A stretch of DNA of 64,000 nucleotides, from assembly GCF_900101905.1 (NCBI RefSeq), contig NZ_FNAJ01000011.1, forward strand, positions 62,001-126,000, given 5' to 3'. Positions within the stretch are counted from its first letter, which is position 1. Each line of letters begins with the position of its first letter. The notes under the pieces were generated by a model. That model did not search any database and had not been told where the DNA came from. It saw nothing but the letters and a program-made list of their open reading frames with translations. This document shows, one piece after another, positions 53,449 through 62,800 of this stretch. Source of the DNA: Myxococcus virescens. Its GTDB lineage: Bacteria > Myxococcota > Myxococcia > Myxococcales > Myxococcaceae. Made by a program: the position numbers and the translations under genes.

Positions 53449-54375
53449 ATGTCCCTGCTCGTCGTCGGCTCCGTTGCCCTGGACTCAGTGGAAACCCCCT
53501 TCGGCCAGAAGGAGGACATCCTCGGGGGCTCGGCCACCTACTTCTCTACGTCGGCCTCGTTCTTCAGCCCCGCGCGTGTCGTGGCGGTGGTGGGCGAGGA
53601 CTTCCCCGAAGGGCACCTCAACTTCCTTCGCGGGCGGGGAATCGACCTGGAGGGCCTCACCCGGGAGACGGGCCGCACCTTCCGCTGGAAGGGCCGCTAC
53701 AGCTACGAGCTGAACGAGGCGCAGACGCTGGACACCCAGCTCAACGTCTTCCAGGCCTTCTCCCCGAAGCTGCCGGAGTCCTACCGGGACACGCCCTACG
53801 TCTTCCTGGGCAACATCCACCCGGAGCTCCAGGCGCAGGTGCTGGACCAGGTGAAGGCGCCGAAGTTGGTGGCCGCCGACACCATGAACTTCTGGATCAA
53901 GGGCAGCCGGGCCGCGCTGCTCAAGACGCTCTCCCGCGTCAACCTCCTGTTCGTCAATGACGCGGAGGCCCGTCAGCTGGCCGGCGAGCACAACGTGGTG
54001 AAGGCCGCTCGCGCCATCATGGCCATGGGCCCGCAGCGCGTGGTCATCAAGCGCGGTGAGTACGGCGCGCTCCTCTTCGAGGCCGAGCACATCTTCGCGT
54101 GCCCCGCCTTCCCCCTGGCCGAGGTCTTCGACCCCACCGGCGCGGGGGACACCTTCGCCGGCGGCTTCATGGGCGCCCTGGCCACCTCCAGTGGCGTGTT
54201 GGACCAGGCGCTGCTGCGCCGCGCCATGGTGATGGGCAGCGTCATGGCCTCCTTCACGGTGGAGAAGTTCAGCCTGGAGCGCCTGCGCGAGGTGACGCGG
54301 CCGGAGATCCACGCCCGCTTCGCCGAGTTCCGGAAGCTGACCCACTTCGACGACCTGGGCTCCCTGGAGCGATGA
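53449..54375 (+). CDS. PfkB-family sugar or nucleoside kinase
   Basis: The 308-residue protein has the first PfkB signature near residue 25 (DILGGSATYFSTSASFFSPA), the substrate-lid region, and the second signature EVFDPTGAGDTFAGGFMGAL near 226. This contains the catalytic Asp of G-A-G-D. Family members phosphorylate ribose, adenosine, fructose and related substrates; the exact one cannot be told. It has its own promoter-like sequence and lies 73 bp after mlaD-side DNA. The next gene (PilZ) has a separate promoter. Confidence 0.92.
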   Translation: MSLLVVGSVALDSVETPFGQKEDILGGSATYFSTSASFFSPARVVAVVGEDFPEGHLNFLRGRGIDLEGLTRETGRTFRWKGRYSYELNEAQTLDTQLNVFQAFSPKLPESYRDTPYVFLGNIHPELQAQVLDQVKAPKLVAADTMNFWIKGSRAALLKTLSRVNLLFVNDAEARQLAGEHNVVKAARAIMAMGPQRVVIKRGEYGALLFEAEHIFACPAFPLAEVFDPTGAGDTFAGGFMGALATSSGVLDQALLRRAMVMGSVMASFTVEKFSLERLREVTRPEIHARFAEFRKLTHFDDLGSLER

Positions 54376-54414
54376 GGGCGCGGGCCGGGGTGGGACGCCC
54401 CACCACCCTTGAGC

Positions 54415-54444
54415 TTGACTGTGGAATCAGGCCGTCCCTAGGCT
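54415..54444 (+). promoter_or_regulatory. Sigma-70-like promoter of the PilZ gene
   Basis: TTGACT (54415-54420) and TAGGCT (54439-54444) are 18 bp apart. Transcription would start near 54451, leaving a leader of about 25 nt before the TTG at 54476, which has an AGAAGG ribosome site; the upstream GTG at 54455 would be almost leaderless. Confidence 0.45.
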
Positions 54445-54475
54445 GTGGATTCGGGTGACGGAAGAAGGTTCCGGG

Positions 54476-54829
54476 TTGAGCGAAAACCGAAAGTCCACGC
54501 GGATTCCCACCCAGCTTCGGTGCTGGTGCGAGGGTGACAACGTCACGCTCTACGCGCGAATCTCGAATTTGAGCGAAGGAGGACTGTTCCTCCGCACGAG
54601 CACGCCCCTGGCACGAGGGGCGCGTACGGTGGTGAAGCTGTCTCCCGCGGGCCACCAGGACATCCAGGCCCAGGCCACGGTGGTGTGGCTTCGGGAGGCG
54701 GAGGAGCGAGCGCTTCCGGCGGGCATGGGGTTGCGTTTCGAGTCCCTGGACAGCGATACCCTGGGACGGCTTCGCCAGATGATTTCGCAGCAGCAGCAGA
54801 ACCAGGTGAAGGCCGGCTGGGCGGGTTGA
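54476..54829 (+). CDS. PilZ-domain protein
   Basis: The 117-residue protein begins MSENRKSTRIPTQLRCWC from a TTG with AGAAGG six bases upstream; a GTG at 54455 gives seven more residues. The PilZ motif R-x3-R (RKSTR) and NLSEGGLFLRT ([D/N]-x-S-x2-G) are both present, so it probably binds cyclic-di-GMP. It matches the short myxobacterial PilZ type, which has no extra domain and acts through partners. A membrane diguanylate cyclase is encoded 20 kb away. It stands 28 bp before the metallophosphoesterase gene and may be cotranscribed with it. Confidence 0.9.
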   Translation: MSENRKSTRIPTQLRCWCEGDNVTLYARISNLSEGGLFLRTSTPLARGARTVVKLSPAGHQDIQAQATVVWLREAEERALPAGMGLRFESLDSDTLGRLRQMISQQQQNQVKAGWAG

Positions 54830-54856
54830 GCCCACGCCACCGGACCGAGGCCCCGC

Positions 54857-55588
54857 ATGCGTATCGCCGTCATCTCCGACATCCACTCCAACATCGAGGC
54901 GCTCACCGAGGTGCTCCGCGTCGCCGAGCACCAGAAGGTGGACCGGTTCGTCTCGCTGGGGGACATCGTCGGTTACGGGGCGTCGCCCAACCCGTGTTGT
55001 GAGCTGGTGCGCTCGGTGGCGGAGGTGACGCTCCTGGGCAACCACGACGCGGCGGTGGCGGGGCGGATGGACTACTCGTACTACTACGACGCCGCCCGGC
55101 ACGCGCTGGACTGGTCCGCCAACGTCCTCACGGACGAGAACATGGCCTGGCTGCGCAGCCTCCCGTACACGTACCGGATTGGCGACGTGGGCTTCTGCCA
55201 TGGTTCGCCCATCGACCCGAAGGCATACGAGTACATCTTCGCGCTGGAGCAGGCCCGGGAGCTGACGCCCTATGTGGCGGAGCTGCCGGAGGTGACGTTC
55301 ATCGGCCACAGCCACCTGTGCCGCGCCTTCGCCATTGGCAATGGCGAGGTGAACGACGTGGTGGCCCAGAAGTTCGGCATCCGCCGGGGCTACAAGTACA
55401 TCATCTCCGTGGGCAGCGTGGGCCAGCCGCGCGACTATGACAACCGGGCGTGCTTCGTCATCTGCGACACGGACGCGCGCACGGTGGAATACGTCCGCGT
55501 CGAGTACGACATCGAGACGTCGGCGCAGAAGATCTTCGATGCGGACCTGGCGCTGAACTTCGGCAAGCGCCTGTTCCTGGGCGTCTGA
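54857..55588 (+). CDS. Calcineurin-type metallophosphoesterase
   Basis: The five metal-binding motifs occur in order: AVISDIHSN (D-x-H), SLGDIVGYG (G-D-x2-G), LLGNHDAAV (G-N-H-D), FCHGSP (second His) and FIGHSH (G-H-x-H). The 243-residue length fits the YfcE/DR1281-type family of phosphodiesterases and phosphatases. Substrate is unknown; cyclic nucleotides, sugar phosphates and nucleotides are all known in the family. It has no signal peptide, so it is cytoplasmic. It lies between the PilZ gene and a lipoprotein gene. Confidence 0.93.
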   Translation: MRIAVISDIHSNIEALTEVLRVAEHQKVDRFVSLGDIVGYGASPNPCCELVRSVAEVTLLGNHDAAVAGRMDYSYYYDAARHALDWSANVLTDENMAWLRSLPYTYRIGDVGFCHGSPIDPKAYEYIFALEQARELTPYVAELPEVTFIGHSHLCRAFAIGNGEVNDVVAQKFGIRRGYKYIISVGSVGQPRDYDNRACFVICDTDARTVEYVRVEYDIETSAQKIFDADLALNFGKRLFLGV

Positions 55589-55642
55589 GGCGCGCTTCCG
55601 GGGCACAAAAGGGGGACAGGCGCGGGGAAATGACATAAACCC

Positions 55643-56371
55643 GTGTCCGTGCGCACCCTGGTCCTCCGAGCGTCCCTCAGGCCCCTCGTGGGCGTCGTCT
55701 CCGCAGTGCTGCTCACGCTGGCGCCCACCGCCTGCCGCCGCGAGCCTCCCGCCCCTTCCGCTGAGTACGAAGAGGCCGCCCGCCGCTTCCGCGAGCTGTA
55801 TGCGCAGAAGCTGGATGAGGCCTTCCTGGATCCACAGGTGGGAGAAATCGAGGCGCAGCTCCAGCGCGTCCCCGCGGACAGCCTGGACGCCGAGGGCGCG
55901 CGCGAGTTGCTCCAGCGCATCAAGGACGGACGGCAGCGGATGGCGGCGGCCGCCAACGAGCGGGACGAGGCCGTGGCCAGCGCGCGGGAACTGCCGCCGG
56001 GCTCCTACACCGCGCCGTCCATCGAGGAGCAGGCGCCTCCCGCGGCTCCGGTGGAAGCGCCGGATGCCGGGTCTCCGGACGCCGGTGCCGGCGGTGGCCC
56101 CCAGGCTGGCACGGCCGCGTCCGAGCTGGTGGCGGGCTTCCGGGGGTGCTTCCAGCGGGGCACCCCCATCGATGTGCAGGGACGGGGCATGCGGGAGACC
56201 TGGCAGCTCGCCGACCGCACCGCCTGCCGCCTGGAATACCCCCAGCATCAGGATTCATTCCTCCTGATTGAAGAGGGGAAGGTCCTCACGCTGTTACCCA
56301 AGAGTGCCGTGCAGACCGTCCCCGTCACTCCCGACGGCGGTCCGGCACCCGCGACCGACGCCGGTCGCTAG
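55643..56371 (+). CDS. Lipoprotein, unknown function
   Basis: A GTG start gives a long N-terminus with a lipoprotein signal (RPLVGVVSAVLLTLAPTACRRE). The 242-residue protein then has a helical part (about 35-115), a Pro/Ala/Asp linker (about 125-155) and a short beta-rich end (RGMRETWQLADRTACRLEYP; LLIEEGKVLTLLPK). No family is recognised. It lies 16 bp before psd on the same strand. A role in the envelope, perhaps lipid-related because of psd, is only a guess. Confidence 0.75.
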   Translation: MSVRTLVLRASLRPLVGVVSAVLLTLAPTACRREPPAPSAEYEEAARRFRELYAQKLDEAFLDPQVGEIEAQLQRVPADSLDAEGARELLQRIKDGRQRMAAAANERDEAVASARELPPGSYTAPSIEEQAPPAAPVEAPDAGSPDAGAGGGPQAGTAASELVAGFRGCFQRGTPIDVQGRGMRETWQLADRTACRLEYPQHQDSFLLIEEGKVLTLLPKSAVQTVPVTPDGGPAPATDAGR

Positions 56372-56386
56372 AACCGATTCGCCGAT

Positions 56387-57229
56387 ATGAACGACCAGAC
56401 TTTCATGAAGTTGATGCAGGTGTTGCCCAAGTCCGCGCTCTCCACCGTGGTGGGGATGGCCACGCGACTGCCCGTGCCCGCACCGGTGCATCAGGCCGCC
56501 ATGCGCGCCTTCGCCAAGGCCTACAACGTGGACATGGAGGAGGCCGAGCACTCCTTCGAGCACTACCCGACCTTCGCCCAGTTCTTCACCCGGGGCCTGA
56601 AGCCCGGCCTGCGTCCGGTGGACGCGGGGGAGAAGGTGGTGGTGTCCCCGGTGGATGGCCGCGTGTCCCAGGTGGGCTATTCGGACTACGGGCGCTGCCT
56701 GCAGGCCAAGGGCATCGAGTACACGGTGGACGAGCTGCTGGGGGATTCCGAGGCCGCCAAGCCCTTCCACGGCGGTGCCTGGACGACCATCTACCTGTCG
56801 CCGCGCGACTACCACCGCATCCACGCGCCGCTGGGCGGCACCATCACCGGGTACGCGTACATCCCCGGTGAGTTCTGGCCGGTGAACCCCGCGTCGGTGA
56901 AGAACAAGCAGTCCCTGTTCTGCGTCAACGAGCGGCTGGTGACGTACCTGGACACCGTGGCGGGCAAGTGCGCGGTGGTGAAGGTGGGCGCCACCTGCGT
57001 GTCGCGCATCAAGGCGGCCTACGACGAGGTGACGACGCACACCGGGCAGCCCGGCAAGGTGCACCGCTACGGCGCGGCCATGCCGGTGGAGAAGGGTGGG
57101 GAGCTGGGCCGCTTCGAGATGGGCTCCACCGTCATCCTCCTGTTCGAGCCCAAGCGCGTCACCTGGGACGACAGCCTCCAGGAGGAAGCGGTGGTTCGGC
57201 TGGGCAAGCGAATCGGAGTCATCACGTGA
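56387..57229 (+). CDS. psd: Phosphatidylserine decarboxylase proenzyme
   Basis: The enzyme makes phosphatidylethanolamine from phosphatidylserine. The 280-residue protein shows HYPTFAQFFTRGLKPGLRPV, VVSPVDGRVSQVG and the motif YLSPRDYHRIHAPLGG. The self-cleavage site is MGST (S about 247, in FEMGSTVILLFEPK), where the serine becomes the pyruvoyl group; the consensus is LGST. It has no long N-terminal extension. It is linked to hisS by a GTGA overlap, an unusual pairing of lipid and translation genes. Confidence 0.95.
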   Translation: MNDQTFMKLMQVLPKSALSTVVGMATRLPVPAPVHQAAMRAFAKAYNVDMEEAEHSFEHYPTFAQFFTRGLKPGLRPVDAGEKVVVSPVDGRVSQVGYSDYGRCLQAKGIEYTVDELLGDSEAAKPFHGGAWTTIYLSPRDYHRIHAPLGGTITGYAYIPGEFWPVNPASVKNKQSLFCVNERLVTYLDTVAGKCAVVKVGATCVSRIKAAYDEVTTHTGQPGKVHRYGAAMPVEKGGELGRFEMGSTVILLFEPKRVTWDDSLQEEAVVRLGKRIGVIT

Positions 57230-58503
57230 GTCAGAAGGTCGCGGGCGTCAAGGGCATGAACGATCTCCTCCCTGGGGAGATCGAAATCTGGCAGCACGTG
57301 GAGGCGCAGGCCCGCGAGCTGTTCGGCCGCTTCGGCTACGGTGAGATCCGCACGCCCATGGTGGAGGACACCGCGCTGTTCGTGCGCAGCGTGGGCGAGG
57401 AGACCGACATCGTCGGGAAGGAGATGTACACCTTCAACGACAAGGCGGACCGCAGCCTGTCCCTGCGCCCGGAAGGCACCGCGCCCGCGGCGCGCGCGTA
57501 CATCGAGCACTCCATCGCCAATCAGGAGCCGCTCACGCGCTGGTTCTACGCGGGGCCCATGTTCCGCTACGAGCGGATGAAGACGGGCCGCTACCGCCAG
57601 TTCTATCAAATCGGCGCGGAGGCCTACGGCGCGAAGGAAGGCGCCCAGGACGTCGAGATGATGGACATGGTGGTGCAGTTCCTGGAGCGGCTGGGGCTCA
57701 AGGACATCACCCTGAACATCAACTCGCTGGGGGACGAGGCCTGCCGGCCCACGTACCACGGGAAGTTGGTGGAGTACCTCCAGGCCCACCGCGAGGAGCT
57801 CTGCGGGGACTGCCAGAAGCGCATGGAGAAGAACCCCCTGCGCGTCCTGGACTGCAAGAACGAGAAGTGCCAGGCCATCGCCGCGGCCGGCCCCAACGTG
57901 CTGGAGTCCCTGTGCGAGCCCTGTCGCGCGCACTTCGACGACGTGCAGCGGAAGCTGACGGCGCTGGGCATCCGGCACGTCGTGAATCCGCGCATGGTGC
58001 GGGGGTTGGACTACTACACGCGCACCGTCTTCGAGTTCATCGCCTCTCACCCCGCGCTGGGCACCGCCAGCACCGTGGGCGCCGGTGGCCGCTACGACAA
58101 GCTGGTGAAGAGCCTGGGCGGGCCGGACGCGCCCGCGGTGGGCTTCGCCTGTGGCCTGGACCGGCTGGTGCTGCTGCTCAAGGAGAGCGGCCAGCAGTTC
58201 ACCGTGCGGCCGGACGTCTTCGTCGCGGTGGCGGACGCGGGCTCGCACGATGCCGCCCTGGTGCTGGCCAGCCGCCTGCGCCGCGAGGGACTGCGCGTGG
58301 AGTTCGATACCCGCGGAGGCAGCCTCAAGAGCCAGATGAAGCGCGCGGACAAGAGCAGCGCGGAATTCACCCTGGTGCTGGGCGAGGCCGAGCGCACGAG
58401 CGGTCAGGCGAAGCTGAAGCCCATGGCCGGAGGCGAGCCCATCCCCGTCGCGCTCGACGAGGTCGCCAAGGTGGTGCGGGAGCGTCAGGCTGTTCCGGCA
58501 TAG
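57226..58503 (+). CDS. hisS: Histidyl-tRNA synthetase
   Basis: The GTG overlaps the psd stop. The 425-residue protein begins MSQKVAGVKGMNDLLPGEIE and carries class II motifs: motif 1 (FGYGEIRTPMVEDTALFVRS), motif 2 (WFYAGPMFRYERMKTGRYRQ) and histidine-specific GLDYYTRTVFEF. Motif 3 is FACGLDRLVLLLKE, followed by the anticodon-binding domain. A Cys-rich insert near residue 185-225 (LCGDCQKRM; CEPC) is typical of one branch of bacterial HisRS. It ends before a short hairpin, so it is likely the last gene of the 55643-58503 group. Confidence 0.97.
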   Translation: MSQKVAGVKGMNDLLPGEIEIWQHVEAQARELFGRFGYGEIRTPMVEDTALFVRSVGEETDIVGKEMYTFNDKADRSLSLRPEGTAPAARAYIEHSIANQEPLTRWFYAGPMFRYERMKTGRYRQFYQIGAEAYGAKEGAQDVEMMDMVVQFLERLGLKDITLNINSLGDEACRPTYHGKLVEYLQAHREELCGDCQKRMEKNPLRVLDCKNEKCQAIAAAGPNVLESLCEPCRAHFDDVQRKLTALGIRHVVNPRMVRGLDYYTRTVFEFIASHPALGTASTVGAGGRYDKLVKSLGGPDAPAVGFACGLDRLVLLLKESGQQFTVRPDVFVAVADAGSHDAALVLASRLRREGLRVEFDTRGGSLKSQMKRADKSSAEFTLVLGEAERTSGQAKLKPMAGGEPIPVALDEVAKVVRERQAVPA

Positions 58504-58529
58504 CGTTCTGTGGGGTTGAGAGCGGCATT

Positions 58530-58551
58530 CCTGGCGAATCTTGCCAGGTTT
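58530..58551 (+). terminator. Weak hairpin terminator after hisS
   Basis: CCTGGC (58530-58535) pairs with GCCAGG (58543-58548) across seven bases and is followed by TTT. The stem is short and the T-run minimal, so confidence is low. It lies 27 bp after the hisS stop. Confidence 0.4.
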
Positions 58552-58618
58552 GAGAAACTGAGGTAGGCGCGTAACCCCTGATAAACGTTGGGCTATTGGG
58601 CCGGTGGGAACTCGCGGA

Positions 58619-58648
58619 CGCAGGTCGGGTCGGCTAGACTGACCTGCG
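58619..58648 (+). promoter_or_regulatory. 8-bp inverted repeat abutting the start codon of the S26 peptidase gene
   Basis: CGCAGGTC (58619-58626) and GACCTGCG (58641-58648) match perfectly with a 14-nt spacer, and the ATG follows at once at 58649. The spacer includes TAGACT, a possible -10 box, so the transcript could be leaderless. The site may be an operator for the operon that follows, or an RNA hairpin that hides the start. No ribosome site is visible. Confidence 0.5.
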
Positions 58649-59056
58649 ATGCCACGCGACACTTCCACTCCCGTTGTGCCTCCGGCCCTGAGCTGGGTCC
58701 CCGTCCACGGGGACAGCATGTGGCCGTCGCTGCGCTCGGGCGACCATGCCGGCGTGGAGCCGCTGGAGGGGGCTCCGCGACCGGGTGACGTCCTGCTGGC
58801 GCGCTTCGACCATGCCCTGGTGCTGCACCGGCTGCGGCGGTGGGAGGCCGGGGCGGTGGCGCTGCGAGGCGACAACTCACCCCAGGACGATGCACCGCTG
58901 GAGCCGTCACGGGTGCTGGGGCGGGTGCGGCGCGTCCGCCGGGGCGGTGTCGTCCTGGAGGCGGGGTGGGACCGGGGGCCCCGGTGGCTGGGGCGGCTGC
59001 GGGTGGCCGTGAAGTGGCGCCTGGCTGCGTTGCTGGGCCGGGGAGGTGCGCGATGA
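58649..59056 (+). CDS. S24/S26-type signal-peptidase-like protein with a Ser-His pair
   Basis: The 135-residue protein has VPVHGDSMWPSLRSGDHAGV (catalytic Ser box G-D-S-M-x-P, near residues 20-25), PRPGDVLLARFDHALVLHRLRR and RGDNSPQDD. In LepB and LexA a Lys is the general base. Here that position is His (LHRL), as in Sec11/SipW-type signal peptidases. There is no clear membrane anchor, so it may work in the cytoplasm or attach to a partner. It heads an operon with PqqD-like, precursor-like and HPr-kinase-like genes. A role in cleaving the leader of the 60-residue peptide is a reasonable guess. Confidence 0.8.
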   Translation: MPRDTSTPVVPPALSWVPVHGDSMWPSLRSGDHAGVEPLEGAPRPGDVLLARFDHALVLHRLRRWEAGAVALRGDNSPQDDAPLEPSRVLGRVRRVRRGGVVLEAGWDRGPRWLGRLRVAVKWRLAALLGRGGAR

Positions 59057-59349
59057 GCACGGACTTCGCGGCGGACCATGCGCCGCGCTGGCGCGAGGGC
59101 GTCTCCGGCCAGCGCTTCGGCTCGGACTTCATCGTCCTGGATGCCGAGGGCAACACCCTGCGTGGGCTCAACGGAACGGCCATTGAAATCTGGGAGCTGT
59201 GCGACGGGACGCGCACGGCGCGGGCCCTGGTGGAGCAGGTGGCTCAGCGTCACGGATGGGACGTGGAGCAGGTGCTGACCGACACGCTCAAGTTCTTCTC
59301 GGAGCTGACCCGGCTGGGGCTCATCGACGAGCTCGAGGAGGCGCGGTGA
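59053..59349 (+). CDS. PqqD-family protein (RiPP recognition element type)
   Basis: The 98-residue protein matches PqqD in size and layout. A beta hairpin (FGSDFIVLDAEGNTLRGLNG) is followed by TAIEIWELCDGTRTARALVE and a winged helix (RHGWDVEQVLTDTLKFFSEL; TRLGLIDEL). PqqD-like domains bind the leader of ribosomal peptides and bring it to modifying enzymes. ATGA overlap couples it to the S26-type gene, and its stop overlaps the next start (TGATG). Together with the 60-residue peptide and HPr-kinase-like gene downstream it indicates a RiPP-type system. Confidence 0.88.
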   Translation: MSTDFAADHAPRWREGVSGQRFGSDFIVLDAEGNTLRGLNGTAIEIWELCDGTRTARALVEQVAQRHGWDVEQVLTDTLKFFSELTRLGLIDELEEAR

Positions 59350-59876
59350 TGCGGACGCGTTTGGCGCTCCTGGCGGGTGCGGTGATGCTGGCCTCGTGCA
59401 CGGAAGGCGTGGCGCCCTATGCCCCGGTTCATGCGCCCCCGGCGCAGGGGCCGGTGGCGCCGACGGACGTGTTGCCCCCGCGCGAGGGTTCGGAGGCCCG
59501 GCCGCCGCCCGCGCCGGTGGAGGAGCCGGAAGTGCCTCCGCCGCCCGTGGTTCCGCGGGGCTCGGCCACCGTGGTTGACCTGGGAGAGGGGCGCCGCGGC
59601 TTGCTGTCCGTGGCGCAGGTGGACGTGGACCTGACGGTGAGCGGCGTGCGTGGCCGGCACACGGTGTCAGTGGAGTTCGTGCCGCCTTCCGGGCTGCCGT
59701 ATGAGCGGCGGTCGGCGGAAGTGGATTCACGCGTGGACGAGTCGCGCACGGTGCGCTTCTCCCTGCCCGTGGCAGGCACCGCCGTGGCGACGTCCGGCAT
59801 GAGCGGGACGTGGCAGGCCCGGTTCTTCCTCGATGGGGCGCCGCTGACGGCGGCTTCCTTCACCCTGGATCCGTGA
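59349..59876 (+). CDS. Lipoprotein, unknown function
   Basis: The 175-residue protein has a lipoprotein signal (RLALLAGAVMLASCTEG), a long Pro-rich linker (about 25-75) and a C-terminal Ig-like beta domain (DLTVSGVRGRHTVSVEFVPP; TWQARFFLDGAPLTAASF). It is coupled by TGATG to the PqqD-like gene and lies directly before the large propeller protein. It could be an outer-membrane partner of that protein. No family is recognised. It has no RiPP motif; its presence is part of the conserved-looking packing of the operon. Confidence 0.75.
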   Translation: MRTRLALLAGAVMLASCTEGVAPYAPVHAPPAQGPVAPTDVLPPREGSEARPPPAPVEEPEVPPPPVVPRGSATVVDLGEGRRGLLSVAQVDVDLTVSGVRGRHTVSVEFVPPSGLPYERRSAEVDSRVDESRTVRFSLPVAGTAVATSGMSGTWQARFFLDGAPLTAASFTLDP

Positions 59877-59890
59877 GGGCTCCTTTCATC

Positions 59891-62800
59891 ATGCGTCCAT
59901 TCTCCGCCTCCCTCGTCGCCGCCGCCGCGCTCCTGGCGCCTTCGCTGGGGTGGGCGCAGGCGATGACCCCGACCGCCGTCTTGACCACGCAGCCGCAGGG
60001 TGGGGACACCCGCGCGCGGGTGGTGATGGACGAGGCCTCCGAGCTGACGGTCGATGTCCGCAACAACACCTCCAGTGGATCGCCGCTCTTCCGGCGCATC
60101 AACGAGGTGTGGTTCGCGCTGCCCAGCGGCTACATCCCGCTCGCGTCCATCCCGCCCCCGGGATGGACGGTGGACTACATCGCCAATGAGCGGTGGGTCA
60201 TCTTCTACAATCAGGACTCCTGCAACGGCAGCGGCGACTACGGTCTGGGCCAGAACGAGTCGGCCCGGTTCGTCCTTCGCGTGGTTCCGCCGACGTCGAA
60301 CAACGATCAGAACAATGAGCGCTTCGTCGCGGGTCAGACGTTCGCCCGGGACACGTGCGCGGGGGGCGACTTCACCACGTCGGTGACGACCTCGGCTGCG
60401 AGCTGGAGTCGCTCCGGCCTGTACACCACGGTGGACGTGCGTCCTCGGGTGATGGGGGTTGGCGGCGACATCGACGCGCGGATGGTGGTGGAGAACCGGA
60501 CGGGGACGAACCACAACAACACCACGGTTGAGGGACCCTCCACGGGCGCGGGCGCCGTCACCTTCCAGGTGGTGGACACCGAGCCGACGCCGTTCCGCAT
60601 GAACATCGCCAGCCGGAACGCGGGCGTCTATTCCGCGCGAGTGCGGACGGGCTCGGCCGGAACGCTGGTGGCGCGGGTGCGGGGCGTCAGCGGGAACGGC
60701 AACACCGTGTCGCCCGCGATGGACGCGCGGATGGTCAACGTGGGGGCGCTCCCGGTGGCCATGGACGTGGACACCGACGACGCGTTCAACAACGAGACTG
60801 TGCGCGTGCGGCTCACGGTGACCAACCCGTCCTCGACGGACACGTTCCTGAACGTGACGCCGCGCGCGCCCGTGTTCCAGGGAACGGCGGCCGCGTCGCT
60901 CGTGTCGGGGCCTGGGACCGCGAGCGTTCCCCGGCTGGACCCGGGCGCCTCCGCGCACTTCGTCTGGACGTACCAGCTCACGGGAGCCCCGTTCGCGAAC
61001 TACCGGTTCCGGGGGCAGGTGGATGCCACGCGCAACGGCGCCTCCGTGACGTCGAACCTGGTGGACTCGAACCAGGGGCGCATCGTGCAGCACCGCGTGC
61101 GGACGAACATCAGCGCGGTGGCCGCCAACTCCACGAACCGGTCCGTCATCTACACCATCCAGAACCGGGGCCCCATGCCGCTGCATGAGGTCCGGCTGCT
61201 GCGGCCCGCGCTCAACTACTTCACCGTCGGCGGCGTGCTGCAGACGCCCTCCGGGTGGCGCATGGCGTCCAACAGCGCCACCACGGGCATCACCTGGGAG
61301 TCGACGGACGCCACGGGCATCCCGGTCAACGGCGAGCGCTCCTTCACGGTGGTGTATTCCAACTTCGGGGCGGGCGCGTCTCTGTCCGGGCCCACCACGT
61401 TCCGTCATCGCTTCCACCTCATCGATGACTACGGCGGGCCGCAGATTCGCATCGACACCCCGATGACGCTGGTGCAGGGCACCGTTCCCGACGTCAACCG
61501 CCTCACGGGCGTGGCGCGCGATGGCAGCGTGACGCTCACCTGGGACAATCCGGCGGTGCACGGGGGCGTGCTGATTCTTCGCGCGGAGGGCGCGCCGCCG
61601 AACCTCTCTCCGACGCAGGGGCTGACCTACGCGGTGGGGGCCAATCTGGGCAACGCCCAGGTGGTGTACGCGGACGACGTGGGCGCTACCACGACGTTCA
61701 CCGATACGTCCGTCACCAACGGCACCACGTACTACTACCGCGTCTTCAACTCGGATGAGCTGCGGTGGTACTCGCCGGGCAACCAGCCGACGTCGCAGGC
61801 CCTGGTGGCCACGCCTCGGGCTCGCGTGGGCGCGGCGCCGCTGTGGTGCTACTCGGTGGGCCTGAATGCCTCGCAGCAGCCCATCACCGAGCTGGGCACG
61901 GGCATCTTCAGCGCCTTCAACGACTCCGTCGTCGCCAACCTCACGCAGGTCACCAACCCGTCGGCGGATGGCGCGGAGCGGTGGCGGCCTCGCCCGCTGG
62001 CGGGCCTCATTGGCAGCCGCTTCCCGGTGGTGCCGCTGCATGGCCTGTCCGGGCAGTACATCCTCGTGGGTGACCAGGGTGGGGTGGCCAGCGCGCTCAA
62101 CGCCGCCACCGGCCAGTTGTTGTGGCGCTGGGACAATGGTGGCCAGCCCATTGGCACCATCCAGTCGTTCCCCGTCACCCAGCTCTTCGACTACGCGAAT
62201 GCCGCATACCGGGCCGCGCACCCCAACCGCGACCTCGTCTTCTTCGCCACGCGGCTGGCGGACGCTTCGCGCAACCGGGTGGTGGCCCTGAATGCCGCCA
62301 CCGGCGCGCTGGTCTGGAGCTACCAGCCTGGGAATCTGGGCATGGTGGCGGGCGGCATGGTGGTGGACTACACCACCAACCGGCTCTTCGTGGCGACGCG
62401 CGCGCACGCGGGCTCGCCGAACACGCTTCGCGTGCTGAACACGCTGACGGGTCAGGTGCTGGCCCAGCTCCCGGTGGGCGACGTGGAGCTGAGCCTGGTT
62501 CGCAACGCGTACAGCAACCTGATTCTCGTGACGGACAGCGATGGCTTCGTGCACGGCGTGGACGCCGCCTCGGCGCAGCTCGTGTGGAGTCTGCCAGTCA
62601 CCACGCGCCCGGCGCCGAACACGCCTGCCTTCACCAGCTTCGTGCGGCCCCAGGGCTCGGGCTTCGTGGCCAGTCTCGCGGCCGGCCGGGTGGCGCTGTA
62701 CGACGTCTCGGGGCCCGCCCAGTCGCCGCCGGTGCTCCGGTGGAGCACGCCGATCGCGTCTCCCTCTGGCTCCTTCTCCTTCAATCGGAATGGCGTCGTG

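Noticed and set aside
58530-58548. Sigma-54 promoter (TGGC...TTGC) before the RiPP-like operon
   Set aside because: The GG and GC elements are two bases closer than the required spacing; the sequence is better read as the hisS terminator hairpin.
57067-59730. Minus-strand open frame of almost 890 codons across hisS and the S26/PqqD genes
   Set aside because: It is antisense to four good genes and contains no recognisable domain; start codon context is poor.
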